30,345 bases of DNA, from assembly GCA_043788745.1 (NCBI GenBank), contig JAYVTO010000315.1:1-30345 (forward strand), given 5' to 3'. The DNA is from JBBQWZ01 sp043788745 (GTDB lineage: Bacteria; Acidobacteriota; Terriglobia; Bryobacterales; Bryobacteraceae). The notes under the pieces were generated by a model. It searched no databases and was not told the origin of the DNA. It saw nothing but the letters and a program-made list of their open reading frames with translations. Both the position numbers and the translations under genes were made by a program. This document shows positions 20,857 to 29,900 of this stretch, in pieces; the first letter of the stretch is position 1; each line of letters starts with the position of its first letter.

Positions 20857-22446
20857 ATGCGAATGAAGAAGCGCTACGGAGTGCTGTTTGTAATTGCCCT
20901 GACTGCGGTTGCCGCTGACTACCCTGCCGAAGCCAAGCGCTGGTGGGCGCACATTGAATATCTGGCGAGCGATGCGCTGGAAGGCCGGGACACGGGATCG
21001 CCTGGGCACAAGAAGGCCGCAGAGTATGTCGCGCAGGAGTTTGAGCGTTCGGGATTGAAGGCCGCGGGCAAGCAGGGCTACATTCAGCCGGTGCCGTTTC
21101 ATGTCAAGCGGATCGATGAAGCGAAATCGAAGCTGGAGATGATTCGCGGCGGGCGGACTACGACGTTGCAGATGGGCGAGGTGGCGACGTTCAACCTGCG
21201 CTACGCCGGCGCGGGGAATTCTGAAGGCGATGTTGTCTTCGTGGGCCATGGCCTGGTAATTCCGGAGGCGAAGGTCAACGATCTCGCCGACGCGGATTTG
21301 CGCGGGCGCATTGCGATGTATGTCACCGGCGGTCCGTCGACGATTGCGGGGGCGTTGAAGTCGCACTACTCGTCACGCGCCGAACGGTGGAAGGCGCTGC
21401 AGAGGGCGGGCGCGATCGGCATGGTGGAGATACCGAATCCGAAATCGATGGACATTCCGTGGGAACGCTCGAAACTGGCGCGCTTCATGCCGGTGATGGC
21501 GCCTTCCGACCCGGCGATGGACGAGACGCGCGGCGTGCAGTTTGCAATCACCTTGAATCCGGCGCGCGCGGATGAGTTGTTGCAAAGCGCTCCGTACAAG
21601 ATCGCGGAGTTACTGGCGATGGCGGATACGGATAAACCGCTGCCGCATTTCGCGACGGGGATTCGGTTGCGCGGGACGGTGGCGACGACCGAGGGCGACG
21701 TCGAGTCGCAGAACATCGCGGGGATTCTGCCGGGATCGGATCCGAAGTTGAAAGACGAGTACGTCGTGATGACGGCGCATATCGACCACATCGGCAAGGG
21801 CGAGCCGGTGAATGGCGATTCGATTTTCAACGGCGCGATGGACAATGCGTCGGGCATCGCGTCGCTGATTGAGATTTCGCGGATGATGCGTGAAGCGGGC
21901 TTGAAGCCGCGGCGCAGCATCCTGTTTATTGCGGTGACGGGCGAAGAGAAGGGCTTGCAGGGTTCGCGATGGTCGGTGGAGCATCCGCTGGTGCCGCGCG
22001 AAAAGATGGTGGCCGACATCAACATGGACATGTTTCTGCCTTTGTTTCCGTTGAAGTCGATTGAAGTGCAAGGGCTGGTGGAATCGACGCTCGGCGACGA
22101 TGTTCGCATCGCGGCGGAGAAGCATGGCGTCTCAGTGCAGGCGGATCAGAATCCGAACCGCAATGCCTTTATCCGTAGCGATCAGTACAGCTTCATCAGC
22201 AAGGGGATTCCGGCGCTGGCGTTCAAGTTCGGATTCGCGAAGGGGTCGCCCGAAGCGCAGATTCAGGCGGATTGGTTGAAGAATCGCTATCACGCGCCAT
22301 CGGACGATCTGAATCAGCCGGTGGCGAAAGAGGACGCGGCGAAGTTCAATCGGATTCTCATTGACCTGTCGATGCGTGTGGCGAACGCGGACAAGAAGCC
22401 GGAGTGGAAAGCAGATAGCTTCTTCCGGCGGTTTGCGGCGAAGTGA
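20857..22446 (+). CDS. exported M28-family zinc aminopeptidase with PA-like insert
   Basis: 529 residues. A signal peptide (about 1-20, RYGVLFVIALTAVAA) leads to a secreted or periplasmic peptidase. An insert between the first strand and the catalytic core (about 120-270, GDVVFVGHGLVIPEAKVNDL, GRIAMYVTGGP) resembles a PA domain. The M28 dinuclear zinc site is complete: H308 in TAHIDHIG, D329 in GAMDNASG, the catalytic E363/E364 in TGEEKGLQGS, D391 in DINMDM and H479 in YHAPSDD. It releases N-terminal amino acids from peptides; the exact specificity is unknown. Starts divergently from maeB with a 76-base gap. Its stop directly abuts the stop of the convergent kinase gene, leaving no intergenic base. 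Confidence 0.93.
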   Translation: MRMKKRYGVLFVIALTAVAADYPAEAKRWWAHIEYLASDALEGRDTGSPGHKKAAEYVAQEFERSGLKAAGKQGYIQPVPFHVKRIDEAKSKLEMIRGGRTTTLQMGEVATFNLRYAGAGNSEGDVVFVGHGLVIPEAKVNDLADADLRGRIAMYVTGGPSTIAGALKSHYSSRAERWKALQRAGAIGMVEIPNPKSMDIPWERSKLARFMPVMAPSDPAMDETRGVQFAITLNPARADELLQSAPYKIAELLAMADTDKPLPHFATGIRLRGTVATTEGDVESQNIAGILPGSDPKLKDEYVVMTAHIDHIGKGEPVNGDSIFNGAMDNASGIASLIEISRMMREAGLKPRRSILFIAVTGEEKGLQGSRWSVEHPLVPREKMVADINMDMFLPLFPLKSIEVQGLVESTLGDDVRIAAEKHGVSVQADQNPNRNAFIRSDQYSFISKGIPALAFKFGFAKGSPEAQIQADWLKNRYHAPSDDLNQPVAKEDAAKFNRILIDLSMRVANADKKPEWKADSFFRRFAAK

Positions 22447-24306
22447 TTACTGCGCGAGGAACAGGCCTTTTATCGTGTTGTAGAACAGGTAGACGACGCA
22501 GCCGATGAGCCAGACCATGGAGCTTACCGAGAGCGCTCTTGTGGTCGGCCGCACTTCGGGCGTGCGGTTCAGTTGCAGCAACGGCCCGCGTTCATTGGCT
22601 GCCGTGCGATCGTACAAAAATAACGGCGCTGCCGCCAGCGCGGCGAACCAGGGAAACCAGACCGCCGTGATCTGTATGTTCTTGTTGCCCGCTTCGGTAG
22701 CTGCTTGAAAGACGGCCCCGGCGGATTGCAACGCCTGGCCGATCGTCAACAGCGCCAGCGCGTAGTGGCGTATGGCGAGGGCGCGGCCTACCGAGTGGAG
22801 CCCGGTCATCAGTTGGCGCGAACGCGCAATGGCGGCTCCTCCGGAAAGGCCTTCGACGATGCAGATGGTGGCCCAAAGGCAATCGCCAATCACCCAGCCC
22901 GGGCCGATCGTGATCGCGGCTTGCAGTTGCGTTTTCGCAAGCACGGGAAGTTTTTTCAGCAGTTTCCACAAAACCCGGATTCCGAGAAACCGGCGGAGCG
23001 CGATTTGCTCCTCGACGGCCATGATTGCCGCCGCGGCACGAATCAGGTTGTCCGCGAAGATCAAAAATGCCGCGATCAGGAGGCCCCCGGCGAGCCCGCC
23101 CGCCACACTCTGCCCCTTCTTGCTGAACGAGACGGCAATCGCGCTGATACTGAGCACCAGTGCGTAGGCGGGCGTCATGACGACCGCGAAGGCCGCCAGG
23201 TGCTGCAGGGCGAAAGCCTTCGAGCGCCGGAGGCTGAAGAACTCCGCGTCCACGCTGTTGTGAAAACGGCGAGCAAATTCGATGGCCGAGGCCGGGCGGT
23301 CCTCAGGTCGGCGCGCGAGGCCTGCCAGCACGGTGTCGGAAACGTCGTCTGGGATTTTGGCAATTTCGCGCGGTGCCGGCGGCGTGCCGCTTTCGTGGAA
23401 TTCGAATAGCTCGCTCGGCTTGCCGGTGAACGGCAACTGACCGCAGACGAGCGCGTACACAACGACGGCGAGGCTGTAGATATCCGAGCGGAAGTCGATC
23501 TCGCGGCCGAAGGCTTGCTCGGGCGACATGTAGGCGGGCGTTCCGAGCAGGCTGCCAGGTATGGTTTGCGCTCCGGCACCGCTATCGAGGAGCGCGGAGC
23601 CTGATCCGGGTGTTGCAACGAGGGCAACGGTATCGAGATCTTCGGCGCGCGTAGTCGCGTAGGTTGCGGGCGCGGGCGCTTCGGCGACGGTTTCCATGTC
23701 GTCCGCATAGATCGTCTGCCGCGAGGGGCTGGTTGGGCCAGCAGCGAACGTTGGGTTTCGCGACGCCGTTCCGCTGGTGATGCCCGGCGCGGCCCAGCCA
23801 CCAGGTGCGTTGAGCTTGGCGACTCCGAAATCGAGAACCTTGATGGTGTAGCCGCCACGCCCGTTGGGTTCGAGCCAGATATTTTCGGGCTTCAGATCGC
23901 GATGCACGATGCCGATCTTGTGAGCTTCTTCAAGGGCGAGCGCCGTCTGGTCGAGGATGTCGGCGACGAGCGTCAGTGGAATCTTTGGATTCGTCTTTTG
24001 GAACTCGGCGAGCGTGTGGCCGTCGAGGTACTCCATAACGAGATACGGCACGTCGGAGGTGCCGTGTTTCGCGATGCCGAAATCGGTGACGTTAACGATG
24101 TTCGGGTGACGCAATCGGCCGCAGGCTTGGGCTTCGCGTTGGAAGCGCGCGAGGAATTGCGGTTCGCGGGCCCAGCGGGGCGCGATGACTTTGACGGCGA
24201 CGAGACGCGTGGTGCCGAGATGCGTGGCGAGATAGACGTTGCCCATGCCGCCGGCGCCGAGTTGGCGTTCCACGCGGTACTTGGAATCGATGATTTCGCC
24301 GATCAC
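22447..24306 (-). CDS. Hanks-type Ser/Thr protein kinase with polytopic C-terminal membrane domain
   Basis: 619 residues. The cytoplasmic kinase domain (1 to about 350) is complete: glycine loop LGAGGMGNVY, VAVKV (K39), HRDLKPEN (catalytic D137), DFG (159-161), GTPAYMSPE (255-263), SDIYSLAVVVYAL and the RPEDRP end. Two features are odd. First, about 90 residues lie between DFG and GTPAYMSPE, so the activation segment holds an insert of about 70 residues, low-complexity and Ser/Thr/Ala/Pro-rich (for example DDMETVAEAPAPATYATTRA). Second, instead of a PASTA or TPR sensor the C-terminus (about 365-619) is a hydrophobic region of about six membrane segments. The start is GTG at 24306, overlapping the sulfatase stop in GTGA, with AAAGGA about 11 bases upstream. 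It is probably translated with the sulfatase. Substrates unknown. Confidence 0.92.
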   Translation of the reverse strand: MIGEIIDSKYRVERQLGAGGMGNVYLATHLGTTRLVAVKVIAPRWAREPQFLARFQREAQACGRLRHPNIVNVTDFGIAKHGTSDVPYLVMEYLDGHTLAEFQKTNPKIPLTLVADILDQTALALEEAHKIGIVHRDLKPENIWLEPNGRGGYTIKVLDFGVAKLNAPGGWAAPGITSGTASRNPTFAAGPTSPSRQTIYADDMETVAEAPAPATYATTRAEDLDTVALVATPGSGSALLDSGAGAQTIPGSLLGTPAYMSPEQAFGREIDFRSDIYSLAVVVYALVCGQLPFTGKPSELFEFHESGTPPAPREIAKIPDDVSDTVLAGLARRPEDRPASAIEFARRFHNSVDAEFFSLRRSKAFALQHLAAFAVVMTPAYALVLSISAIAVSFSKKGQSVAGGLAGGLLIAAFLIFADNLIRAAAAIMAVEEQIALRRFLGIRVLWKLLKKLPVLAKTQLQAAITIGPGWVIGDCLWATICIVEGLSGGAAIARSRQLMTGLHSVGRALAIRHYALALLTIGQALQSAGAVFQAATEAGNKNIQITAVWFPWFAALAAAPLFLYDRTAANERGPLLQLNRTPEVRPTTRALSVSSMVWLIGCVVYLFYNTIKGLFLAQ

Positions 24307-26255
24307 ATTGAAGCCCGTCCTTTGGCCAGGCCACCCGCGACGGGGTCACGCGCGACGGGGCCACGCGCGACCTTACGGTCGCGCCTCGGGGCCCGATCGG
24401 TATCGCCCAGCGTCGCGTGTTCCGTTGGGGTCAGATTCGCCAAGATTTGCCGTGCCAAGTCTCCCACGTACCTCTCAAAATCGGGTGCGGTTGTTGGCGG
24501 CCGCGGCGGAGGCACGACGAGCTTTTCGCGGATCGGCAGTGCCTTCTTGCCGATCGCGTCGATGGATTGCAACGCGAGCAACGCGACCATGGCGTTGGCG
24601 TTCTTTGGGTCGGCGTATCTTCCGAGCAATTCAAGGGCGGCGGCCAGATCGGCGTCGCCGCCGAATCGTGCGATGGATTCTGCCGCGGCGATGCGTACTT
24701 CGGGTGACGTGTCTTTGAGCATCGCGATCGGCGCGGCCATCGCGCGTACGGCACATCCGACGGCCATCCAATAGCGGATTGCGGGATCGGGATTCGCGAA
24801 GTCCGGCTCCCAGGAACAGCGCGCCGCCGCTTGTTCGGCTGCCGCCATCACGGCCGCGAGTGGATAGCGCTTGTCATCGTGGCCCATCTCATACGGCGTC
24901 GCGCCTGCGGACCTGCGATGCATTTCGCTCTCCGGCAAATAGCCCGCGTCGCGGATGGCGGCGGCGTGCCGCTGCTGCTCTTGAAACAAACGATCCAGCG
25001 TTTCGCGATGTTCTTCCATGGGTGCGAGATTACGAACCTCATCCGGGTCGGCTTCGAGATCGTACAACTCTTCGACGGGCTTGTTCTCCCAGAAGTACGT
25101 CTGCGGCGGGGCGAGAGTTCCTTCGTCGTACAGCTTCTTCCACACTTTGGTGGTCGCCGTCTCGAACATGTAATCGATCTTCGCGCCGTACGCGCGATGC
25201 GGCATGTAGTTGCGGATGTAGACGTACTTGCGGTCGCGCACGCTGCGCATCATGTCGTAACGCTCGTCCATCCGGCCGCGAAAGCCGTGCAGGTATTCGG
25301 GCGCGGGGCGCGTGAGAGGGCCCAAGAACGCAGAGCCTTGAAAGTGTTTCGGCGCTTCGACTCCGGCGAGACTCAATACGGTAGGGGCGAAGTCGACGAA
25401 GCTCACCAGGCGCTGGGATGCGCCGCCCGCCTTGTACTCGGCTCCGGCGTGCGCGCGATAGCGATCGGGCACGTGAATCAGCAGCGGAACCTGTAAGCCG
25501 GAGTTATACGGAAACCGCTTGCTGCGCGGCATGCCGGAGCCGTGGTCGCCCCAGAAGAAGACAACGGTCGAGTCAGCCAGGCCGTCGGCTTCGAGATCGG
25601 CGAAGAGCATCGCGGCCTGCCCGTCCATCGTGGTGATGTTGTCGTAATACCGCGCCCAATCTTCGCGAACTTCGCGCGTGTCGGGGTGATAGGCGGGGAC
25701 GCGAACTTTTGCGGGGTCGTGCGAGCCCGTGCGGGGGCGCGTGCGAAGCTGGCTTTCGTGCGTGATTTCGAGGTTGAAGACAGAGAAGAACGGCTGGCCG
25801 CTGTGCCGGTCGCGCCAATGGGCCTGCTTGCTTGAATCGTCCCAGACCTGGCCGGGCTTTTCGAGATTGTAATCTTCCTTCGCGTTGTTCGATACGTAGT
25901 AACCGGCCTCGCGCAGGTATTGCGGGAACATCTTCATGTCGTGCGGGAGCCGGGTCTTCGAACGCATATGCTCGCTGCCGTTGGAGGTCGGATACATGCC
26001 GCTGATAATTGTGGTTCGGGCGGGGGCGCAGACCGGGGCGTTCGACCAGGCGTAGTTGTAGCGTTGGCCTTTGGCCGCAAGGCGGTCGAGGTTCGGAGTC
26101 ACGGAATAGGCGTCGCCGTAGCAGCCGAGGTGCGGCCCGATGTCTTCACAGGAGATGCAGAGAATGTTTGGCGTTTCCGCGCGGGCGGCTCGGCTGATTG
26201 CCGTCGCCGCGGGGGAAGCGAGCAGCGAAGTCGCGAACTGGCGGCGAGTTAACAT
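24303..26255 (-). CDS. Tat-exported type I sulfatase (sulfamidase-like) with HEAT-like C-terminus
   Basis: 650 residues. Twin-arginine signal (MLTRRQFATSLLASPAATA), then a formylglycine-type sulfatase domain: PNILCISCEDIGPHLGCYG near the metal site, and CAPAR at 76-80, where C76 of CxPxR would be converted to formylglycine. FFWGDHGSGMPRSKRF supplies further active-site residues, and ELYDLEADPDEVRNLA is typical of the heparan-N-sulfatase-like branch. Residues about 495-600 look like HEAT-type helical repeats (SPEVRIAAAESIARFGGDAD). The last roughly 25 residues are a basic low-complexity tail coded by a 15-base tandem repeat. It hydrolyses sulfate esters or sulfamates, probably of polysaccharides; the exact substrate is unknown. 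A maturation enzyme is not in the window. The stop overlaps the kinase start. Confidence 0.93.
   Translation of the reverse strand: MLTRRQFATSLLASPAATAISRAARAETPNILCISCEDIGPHLGCYGDAYSVTPNLDRLAAKGQRYNYAWSNAPVCAPARTTIISGMYPTSNGSEHMRSKTRLPHDMKMFPQYLREAGYYVSNNAKEDYNLEKPGQVWDDSSKQAHWRDRHSGQPFFSVFNLEITHESQLRTRPRTGSHDPAKVRVPAYHPDTREVREDWARYYDNITTMDGQAAMLFADLEADGLADSTVVFFWGDHGSGMPRSKRFPYNSGLQVPLLIHVPDRYRAHAGAEYKAGGASQRLVSFVDFAPTVLSLAGVEAPKHFQGSAFLGPLTRPAPEYLHGFRGRMDERYDMMRSVRDRKYVYIRNYMPHRAYGAKIDYMFETATTKVWKKLYDEGTLAPPQTYFWENKPVEELYDLEADPDEVRNLAPMEEHRETLDRLFQEQQRHAAAIRDAGYLPESEMHRRSAGATPYEMGHDDKRYPLAAVMAAAEQAAARCSWEPDFANPDPAIRYWMAVGCAVRAMAAPIAMLKDTSPEVRIAAAESIARFGGDADLAAALELLGRYADPKNANAMVALLALQSIDAIGKKALPIREKLVVPPPRPPTTAPDFERYVGDLARQILANLTPTEHATLGDTDRAPRRDRKVARGPVARDPVAGGLAKGRASM
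24336..24372. repeat. 15-base tandem repeat in the sulfatase 3' end
   Basis: Units CGCGACGGGGTCACG (24336-24350) and CGCGACGGGGCCACG (24351-24365) plus a partial third. Being 15 bases, it stays in frame and codes VARGP/VARDP/VAGGL. Confidence 0.8.
24365..24384. repeat. 8-bp perfect stem-loop within the sulfatase 3' end
   Basis: GCGCGACC and GGTCGCGC enclose TTAC, overlapping the end of the tandem repeat. It lies inside coding sequence about 60 bases before the overlap with the kinase start. Confidence 0.55.
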
Positions 26256-26424
26256 CTCGGATTCTCACTCGTTCTCTGGCGCGTGTTTCGGATCGAAACG
26301 ATCCCCGCCTTAACCGGCGGCGTCATAACTGCCGGCGTCAGCCCGGGGACACTTTTTGCCGTTCACAACCCTAAAGTATACTGCGGCCGAATCCCGTGCA
26401 ATATGGTGTCCGCGTCCTTCGATC
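26256..26424. other. upstream region of the sulfatase gene, no supported gene
   Basis: Contains a small palindrome, GGATCG-AAA-CGATCC (26290-26304), and CCGGGGACACTTTTTGCCG at about 26342-26360, which looks like part of an intergenic repeat. No convincing promoter for the sulfatase was found. ORFs here are in repeat sequence and are not called. Confidence 0.4.
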
Positions 26425-26733
26425 AGGGCACCCGCTCGCTTACGCTCGCGGTTCTTCGTTCGACACTCGTTTACGGAACTGTGGAATACTCCGCCCTACT
26501 CCTCTCGAAGAACCGCGATCGTTAGTGAGCGGTCACCGACAACTACCCCGCCCCTCACGCTTAGGGCACCCGCTCGCTTACGCTCGCGGTTCTTCGTTGG
26601 ACACTCGTTTACGGAACTGTGGAATACTCGGCCCTACTCCTCTCGAAGAACCGCGAACGTTAGTGAGCGGTCACCGACAACTACCCCTCACGCTTAGGGC
26701 ACCCGCTCGCTTACGCTCGCGGTTCTTCGTTGG
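26425..26733. repeat. tandem array of a 138-base hairpin-forming repeat (2 full units and a stub)
   Basis: Units start at AGGGCACCCGCTCGC: 26425-26562 (138 bases), 26563-26695 (133 bases, lacking a GCCCC near its end) and a stub 26696-26733. The two full units differ by about three substitutions. Each has 27-base inverted arms with three mismatches (26432-26458 against 26506-26532; 26570-26596 against about 26644-26670) around a 47-base loop. The left arm core is CTTACGCTCGCGGTTCTTCG. A fragment of the family lies at 6861-6895. Confidence 0.88.
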
Positions 26734-26931
26734 GTGGGGCCGCAGGACGTTAGGACACCCGAAGACCTGGGGCTGGCGATGGGCGGGCGCAGCAGTTTCC
26801 TCTAGCCGGGCTATGCGGAATCCATCAAGCCATTCCGGATTGGTTACGATTTGGTTCCAGAATCGTGGGGGCAGGTTGAAACCGCCGTTCACTCCGTGAT
26901 AAATTGAACTTAAAGGAAAGGGAGTATTACC
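26734..26931. other. upstream region of receptor 2
   Basis: Non-coding as far as can be seen. Includes an inverted repeat ACGATT/AATCGT at 26846-26851 and 26861-26866 just upstream of the predicted promoter. Also holds the promoter (26876-26903) and a good Shine-Dalgarno sequence, GGGAG at 26920-26924. Confidence 0.45.
26876..26903 (+). promoter_or_regulatory. candidate promoter of receptor 2
   Basis: TTGAAA (26876-26881), a 16-base spacer and GATAAA (26898-26903). The start would be close to 26910, giving a short leader that carries AAAGGGAG before the TTG start codon. Confidence 0.42.
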
Positions 26932-29900
26932 TTGCTTCAACAACTTAGACGAAGTCTCGTCGTTTTGTGTCTATTTTCGGCTGTGCTGTCCGCTCAGGTC
27001 ACCGGCCGCGTACGTGGTTTCGTCGTCGACGCCACAGGGGGCGCCGTGCCGAACGCGAAAGTTAGCCTGCAACTTGCCGGATCCGGCGCCGATGCGTTCG
27101 CCACGACAACTGGCACCGATGGCGGTTACACCATCAGTGCGGTTCGTGCAGGAACGTACGATCTGGCCATTGAGGCCACGGGCTTCGGCAAGAGCGTTAC
27201 GCGTGCGCTTAAGGTCGACTCCAGTGTCGAGTTGTCGGCTGCGACCGTAAAGCTCGAAGTCGGCGCCGTCACGCAGACCGTGGAGGTCACGAGTTCGGCC
27301 ACGACGGTCAACGTAACGAACGCCGAAGTGGCGACAACGCTGCAGAAGACGCAGCTCGCCAATCTGCCGAACATCAACCGCAGCGTGATTTCGCTGATCT
27401 CGACCCAGCCGGGTATCAATTCCACCGGCCGCGGGACGACGGCGGTGAACGGCCAGCGCGCCACGTACGCGACGGTGACGTTTGCCGGTATCAACATTCA
27501 AGACAACTTCATCCGCACGAACGGTCTGGACTTCCAGCCGAACCTGCTGTTGAGCGACCAGGTGGAAGAGGTGACGGTTTCGACGTCGAACCTGAACCCC
27601 GCGATCGGCGGCGGCTCGGCGCAAATTTCGTTCGTACCTCCGTCGGGCGGCAACCAGTTTCACGGATCGGTCTACTGGTCGAACCGCAATAACGTGTTCC
27701 GCGCCAACTCCTACTTCAATAATCGTGACGGCATCAAGCTGCCGTTCCTGAACCAGAACCAGCCCGGCTTCAAGATCGGTGGTCCGATCCTGAAGAACCG
27801 CCTGTTCTTCTACTTCAATTACGAAGCGTTCCGCCTGCGCCAGCAGAGCACGGCGAACCGCACGATTCTCACATCGAGCGCTCGGCAGGGAATCTTCACG
27901 TATCGCGATAGCACGGGCGCAGCGCGCCAGATCAACGTGCTGACCGCCGCCGGCGTGCAAGCGGATCCGGCGATGGCCGCGATTCTCGCGAAGGTTCCGG
28001 GCGCCGAGAACATCAACAACACGCGTGTCGGCGACAGCATCGACGGCTTCTCGCGCAACACGGGCGGATACTCGTTCGTCACGCGCAGCAACCGCGACCG
28101 CAACAACGTGACGGGCAACTTCGACTTCAAGTTGAACGACAAAAACTCGTTCACGGTGACCTCACTCTGGAGCACGGATAAGTTGGATCGCTCGGATCAA
28201 TCGAACGACTACTCGCTGGTGCCGAAAGTGGCGAACGACAGCACCACCAAGCTGCTCTCGATGGCATGGCGCTATAGCCCGACCGGGCGGCTGACCAATG
28301 AAGTGCGCTTCGGCTTCAATCTGGCACCAGCCCTGTTCGGCACGACGGAAGATTTCGGCAACCGCATCATCGCCGGTACGCTCTTCAGCAACCCAGTAAA
28401 TACGTTCCGCCGCCAGGGCCGCAACACGGACACGTTCAACATCGCCGACAACGCCAGCTACGTCAAAGGCAAGCACACGATCTCGTTCGGCTGGCAGGGC
28501 CAGTTGACGCGTGTCGAAACCTTCAACGACGCCGGAAACATCGCCGTCTATACGCTCGGCATCGGGACCCGTAATCCGAGTTTGACGACTGCGAATCTGC
28601 CTGGCATCAACTCTTCGGATCTGGCAGCGGCGAACTCGCTGTTGGCGACGCTCGGCGGCTTGGTAAGCGACGCGAGCCAGACGTTTAACGTCACTTCGCA
28701 GACCTCCGGTTTCGTCGGCGGTGCGCCGAACGTAAAGCAACTGCGCCAGAACAACTACGCTTTCTACGGCCAGGATTCGTGGAAGGTTTCGCGCCGCTTG
28801 ACGGTGAACATGGGTCTCCGTTGGGAATACTATGCTCCGGTTACCGAAGCGCAGGGCCTGTTCCTGCTGCCGGTGTTGCAGAACAACAACCCAATCACCA
28901 CGTTGTTGAATCCGACCGGCGTGCTGGATTTTGCGGGCAACAGCGACAAGCCGCTCTACAAGAAGGATTTGAACAACTTCGGACCGAACATCGGTATGGC
29001 GTATGACGTCTTCGGCAATGGCAAGACGGCGATTCGCGCCGGTTACTCGATCAGCTACCCGAACGACAACTTTATTCGCGCGATTGACAACAGCGCCGGT
29101 ACCAACGTCGGACTTAATTCGACGGTTGCGCCTACCGGCCTGCAGGCGCGGGTAAGTACGAGTCTACCCGCGATCGCGACGCCGGCATTCAAGGTTCCGC
29201 GGACGTTCGCCGACAACTACGCGTTGTCGACGGCGAACGGGTTCGGGCTGCCGAGTCCGGACTTGGTCTCTCCCTACGTCCAGCAATGGAATCTAAGCGT
29301 GCAGCAGGAGATCTTCAAGAACATCATCGAGGTACGCTACGTAGGGAACCACGCGACCAAGCAGTTCCGCGCCTTTGACTACAATCAGGTGCAGATTGGC
29401 AATGGCTTCCTCGAAGACTTCCGTCGCGCACAGGCGAACGGAAATCTCTCGCGCGCGGCCACTGGCGTCTTTAACCCGGCCTTTAACTCGGCAATCGTTG
29501 GCAGCCAGCGCCTGCCGATCTTCGACCAGTTGAGCTCCGCCGGGTTGCTGGCCAACGGGACGATTCGCAACCTGATCGATCAGGGTGCGGTGGGCGAACT
29601 GGCGAACACCTATCAGACCAATGGTCTGAACGGTGGGCTGAACTTCTACCGCAACACTAACGCGCTGGGCACAAACCTGATGACCAATTACAGCAACCAG
29701 AGCTATAACGGTCTACAGATCGATGTGAATCGCCGCTTGGCGAACGGCCTGCAGTATCAGTTCAACTACGTCTTCTCGCGCGTGTTTAGCGACGCGGCAG
29801 GCGATGGGCAGACGAACTTTGAGCCGTTCCTGGACATCAACAACGCCAAGATCGAGCGTTCCCGCGTGGCGGCTACCGACATCACGCACATCTTCAAGGC

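Noticed and set aside
26425..26733. CRISPR array
   Set aside because: The repeat unit is 138 bases with the loop also conserved between units. There are no unique spacers of regular length and no cas genes.
26283..26899. Overlapping plus-strand ORFs in the tandem repeat region
   Set aside because: Their translations repeat only because the DNA repeats (RSRFFVGHS-type text). No Shine-Dalgarno sequence and no domain.
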